Shown here piece after piece: positions 6,700-7,706 of a stretch of DNA of 7,706 bases. This DNA comes from Chlamydiota bacterium. GTDB lineage: Bacteria; Chlamydiota; Chlamydiia; Chlamydiales; Rhabdochlamydiaceae. Each line of letters begins with the position of its first letter. The first letter of the stretch is position 1. Location: positions 1 through 7,706 of the forward strand of contig VGMB01000066.1 in the NCBI GenBank assembly GCA_016866585.1, read 5' to 3'. Both the position numbers and the translations under genes were made by a program. The notes beneath the pieces are model-generated. The model made no database searches. It was given only the letters and a program-made list of their open reading frames with translations, and was not told where the DNA came from.

Positions 6700-7389
6700 T
6701 TAAGTAATCGCAGGCGTTTGTATAAAAACGTCAGCTTTTCCCCAATTAAATTCAGCTTCAAACTGATCCTGTATTTTGAAGTCATAAGGAAAATAATCAG
6801 TTAGAGGATAGCTGACTGTGACGATCTTTACATCGGAAGATAAGTCCTTCATATTTTCTGCAATCTGATGGATCTGATTGTCCTCTAAACATGTTCCATA
6901 AAGATAAATAACACTGGCTGACGATAGCTGAATTTTTGTGATATCACCAATATAAAAAGTGGCATCAATCTCTTTAAAACGCTTAGATATATCATAGCTA
7001 TGTAAAATAAACTCAGGTACCCAATCAATTGCAGACACCTTACAACGATATTCTGCTGCAAGAAAGAATGCAGCTCTAGATCTTCCGGAACCTAGCTCAA
7101 AGACATGATCTTTGGGGGTAATCCCTACTTTTTTTGCTATTAGATCAACAGCGGTGATAGGAGTCTCTCCGTAACGATGTACATCTTGCTCTCCTTTTTT
7201 TTGCAGGAATTTTTTAGAAATCGTGTATGGGGAGTTAAATCTATATTTCTTTTTAAGTAATGTGTCTATACGAGAAAAGGTATGATTTTTATAAAACAAA
7301 TCCCTGACTCGTTTTTCTTCTTTGAAATTCCATTTCAAAACATGAAAAAAGACTTTTCCTAAATCTAAAATTTCACCAATTGATTTCAT
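6700..7389 (-). CDS. Class I SAM-dependent methyltransferase
   Basis: The 229-aa product should be a cytosolic Rossmann-fold methyltransferase. Motif I is VFELGSGRSRAAF (96-108), the glycine-rich SAM loop. Asp122 in VSAIDWVPEF is the acidic residue that usually binds the SAM ribose, and YIGDITK (146-152) is the next conserved strand with Asp149. Strands IYLYGTCL (161-168) and KIVTVSYPL (188-196) complete the fold. About 90 basic residues precede the SAM domain and may bind substrate or membrane. The substrate is not readable; the loose ELGSG pattern also occurs in Dot1-like enzymes, but other Dot1 features are not evident. The ATG lies inside the end of the upstream hydrolase gene (17-base overlap) and has only a weak ribosome binding site (GGA three bases before), so translation is probably coupled. 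It ends 109 bases before the Inc-like operon. Confidence 0.85.
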   Translation of the reverse strand: MKSIGEILDLGKVFFHVLKWNFKEEKRVRDLFYKNHTFSRIDTLLKKKYRFNSPYTISKKFLQKKGEQDVHRYGETPITAVDLIAKKVGITPKDHVFELGSGRSRAAFFLAAEYRCKVSAIDWVPEFILHSYDISKRFKEIDATFYIGDITKIQLSSASVIYLYGTCLEDNQIHQIAENMKDLSSDVKIVTVSYPLTDYFPYDFKIQDQFEAEFNWGKADVFIQTPAIT

Positions 7390-7706
7390 ATCCGTGCGCC
7401 AATGTTCTAAAAAATTTTGGTTCGATTTGTTTTTTGCTAAGCTCCATAGATAAATCGTAACTAGGCCTCATAAGCTCTTCATCTGACAGACGAAATGTAC
7501 CAAAGTGCATACCTACGCTCAACTTTGATCCAACATCATTATGAATACGAACCGCCTCTTCGGGAGATATATGGTCTGGGTTCATAAACACCTGAGGCAT
7601 ATAAGCGCCTATGGGTATGAGACTAAGGTCTATTCCTTTCCAGGTATTTCCGATCGATTTAAAATCTACATCGTTGTAACCCGTATCTCCTGCAAAATAA
7701 AATGTC
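7373..7706 (-). CDS. NAPE-PLD-like metallo-beta-lactamase-fold hydrolase, 5' part beyond the window
   Basis: The frame is open from the right edge, and the last 110 residues are visible. They match the C-terminal half of N-acyl-phosphatidylethanolamine phospholipase D-type hydrolases: FAGDTGY (4-10, metal-ligand Asp), DLSLIPIGAY (26-35), MNPDHISPEEAVRIHNDV (41-58) and GMHFGTF (65-71, metal-ligand His). The order and spacing are the same as in NAPE-PLD, ending with a LAHG segment (102-105) where that family has a similar HG motif. The metal-binding HxHxDH motif would lie beyond the edge and cannot be checked. Bacterial members hydrolyse phosphodiester or similar bonds, and the real substrate is unknown. 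An internal ATG at 7600 is not a start because conserved sequence continues upstream of it. The stop overlaps the methyltransferase start by 17 bases, which indicates an operon. Confidence 0.88.
   Translation of the reverse strand, partial: TFYFAGDTGYNDVDFKSIGNTWKGIDLSLIPIGAYMPQVFMNPDHISPEEAVRIHNDVGSKLSVGMHFGTFRLSDEELMRPSYDLSMELSKKQIEPKFFRTLAHGYEINW

Noticed and set aside
1..7706. tRNA or rRNA genes, insertion sequences, CRISPR arrays, toxin-antitoxin or phage-defence genes
   Set aside because: I looked for cloverleaf arms, transposase motifs, regularly spaced repeats and small paired ORFs on both strands and saw none.

Overview
This is an AT-rich bacterial window with seven protein genes. 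The best guess for its source is an environmental chlamydia (Parachlamydia/Waddlia/Simkania-like). That rests on two adjacent proteins that each have a short N-terminus, a closely paired hydrophobic hairpin and a long coiled coil, the usual look of chlamydial inclusion-membrane (Inc) proteins. The accompanying genes (MFS transporter, M48-TPR lipoprotein, NAPE-PLD-like hydrolase) fit that guess but do not prove it. Another intracellular bacterium such as a Legionella relative cannot be excluded from sequence alone.

Layout from left to right. At 1-1145 on the minus strand lies most of an MFS transporter with a GTG start, cut by the left edge. A 280-base AT-rich divergent spacer follows. At 1426-2604 (+) is an M48 zinc metalloprotease lipoprotein with C-terminal TPR-like repeats, and 52 bases behind it, in the same direction, is a stub of an AMP-forming adenylate enzyme (2657-2971) holding only about the first fifth of the family. 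A nested hairpin (2973-3006) separates this plus-strand pair from the rest of the window, which is entirely on the minus strand.

Read in its own direction from the right edge, the minus-strand block starts with the end of a NAPE-PLD-like metallo-beta-lactamase-fold hydrolase, overlapped by 17 bases by a class I SAM methyltransferase. After a 109-base spacer come the two Inc-like coiled-coil proteins, 392 and then 503 residues, 18 bases apart and each with a good ribosome binding site. Last, 48 bases on, is an aldo/keto reductase whose catalytic His is replaced by Gln.

The most interesting content is the two-gene Inc-like membrane/coiled-coil operon. Next are the truncated adenylation gene, the altered reductase active site and the translationally overlapped hydrolase/methyltransferase pair. 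No RNA genes, insertion sequences, CRISPR arrays or attachment sites are visible.
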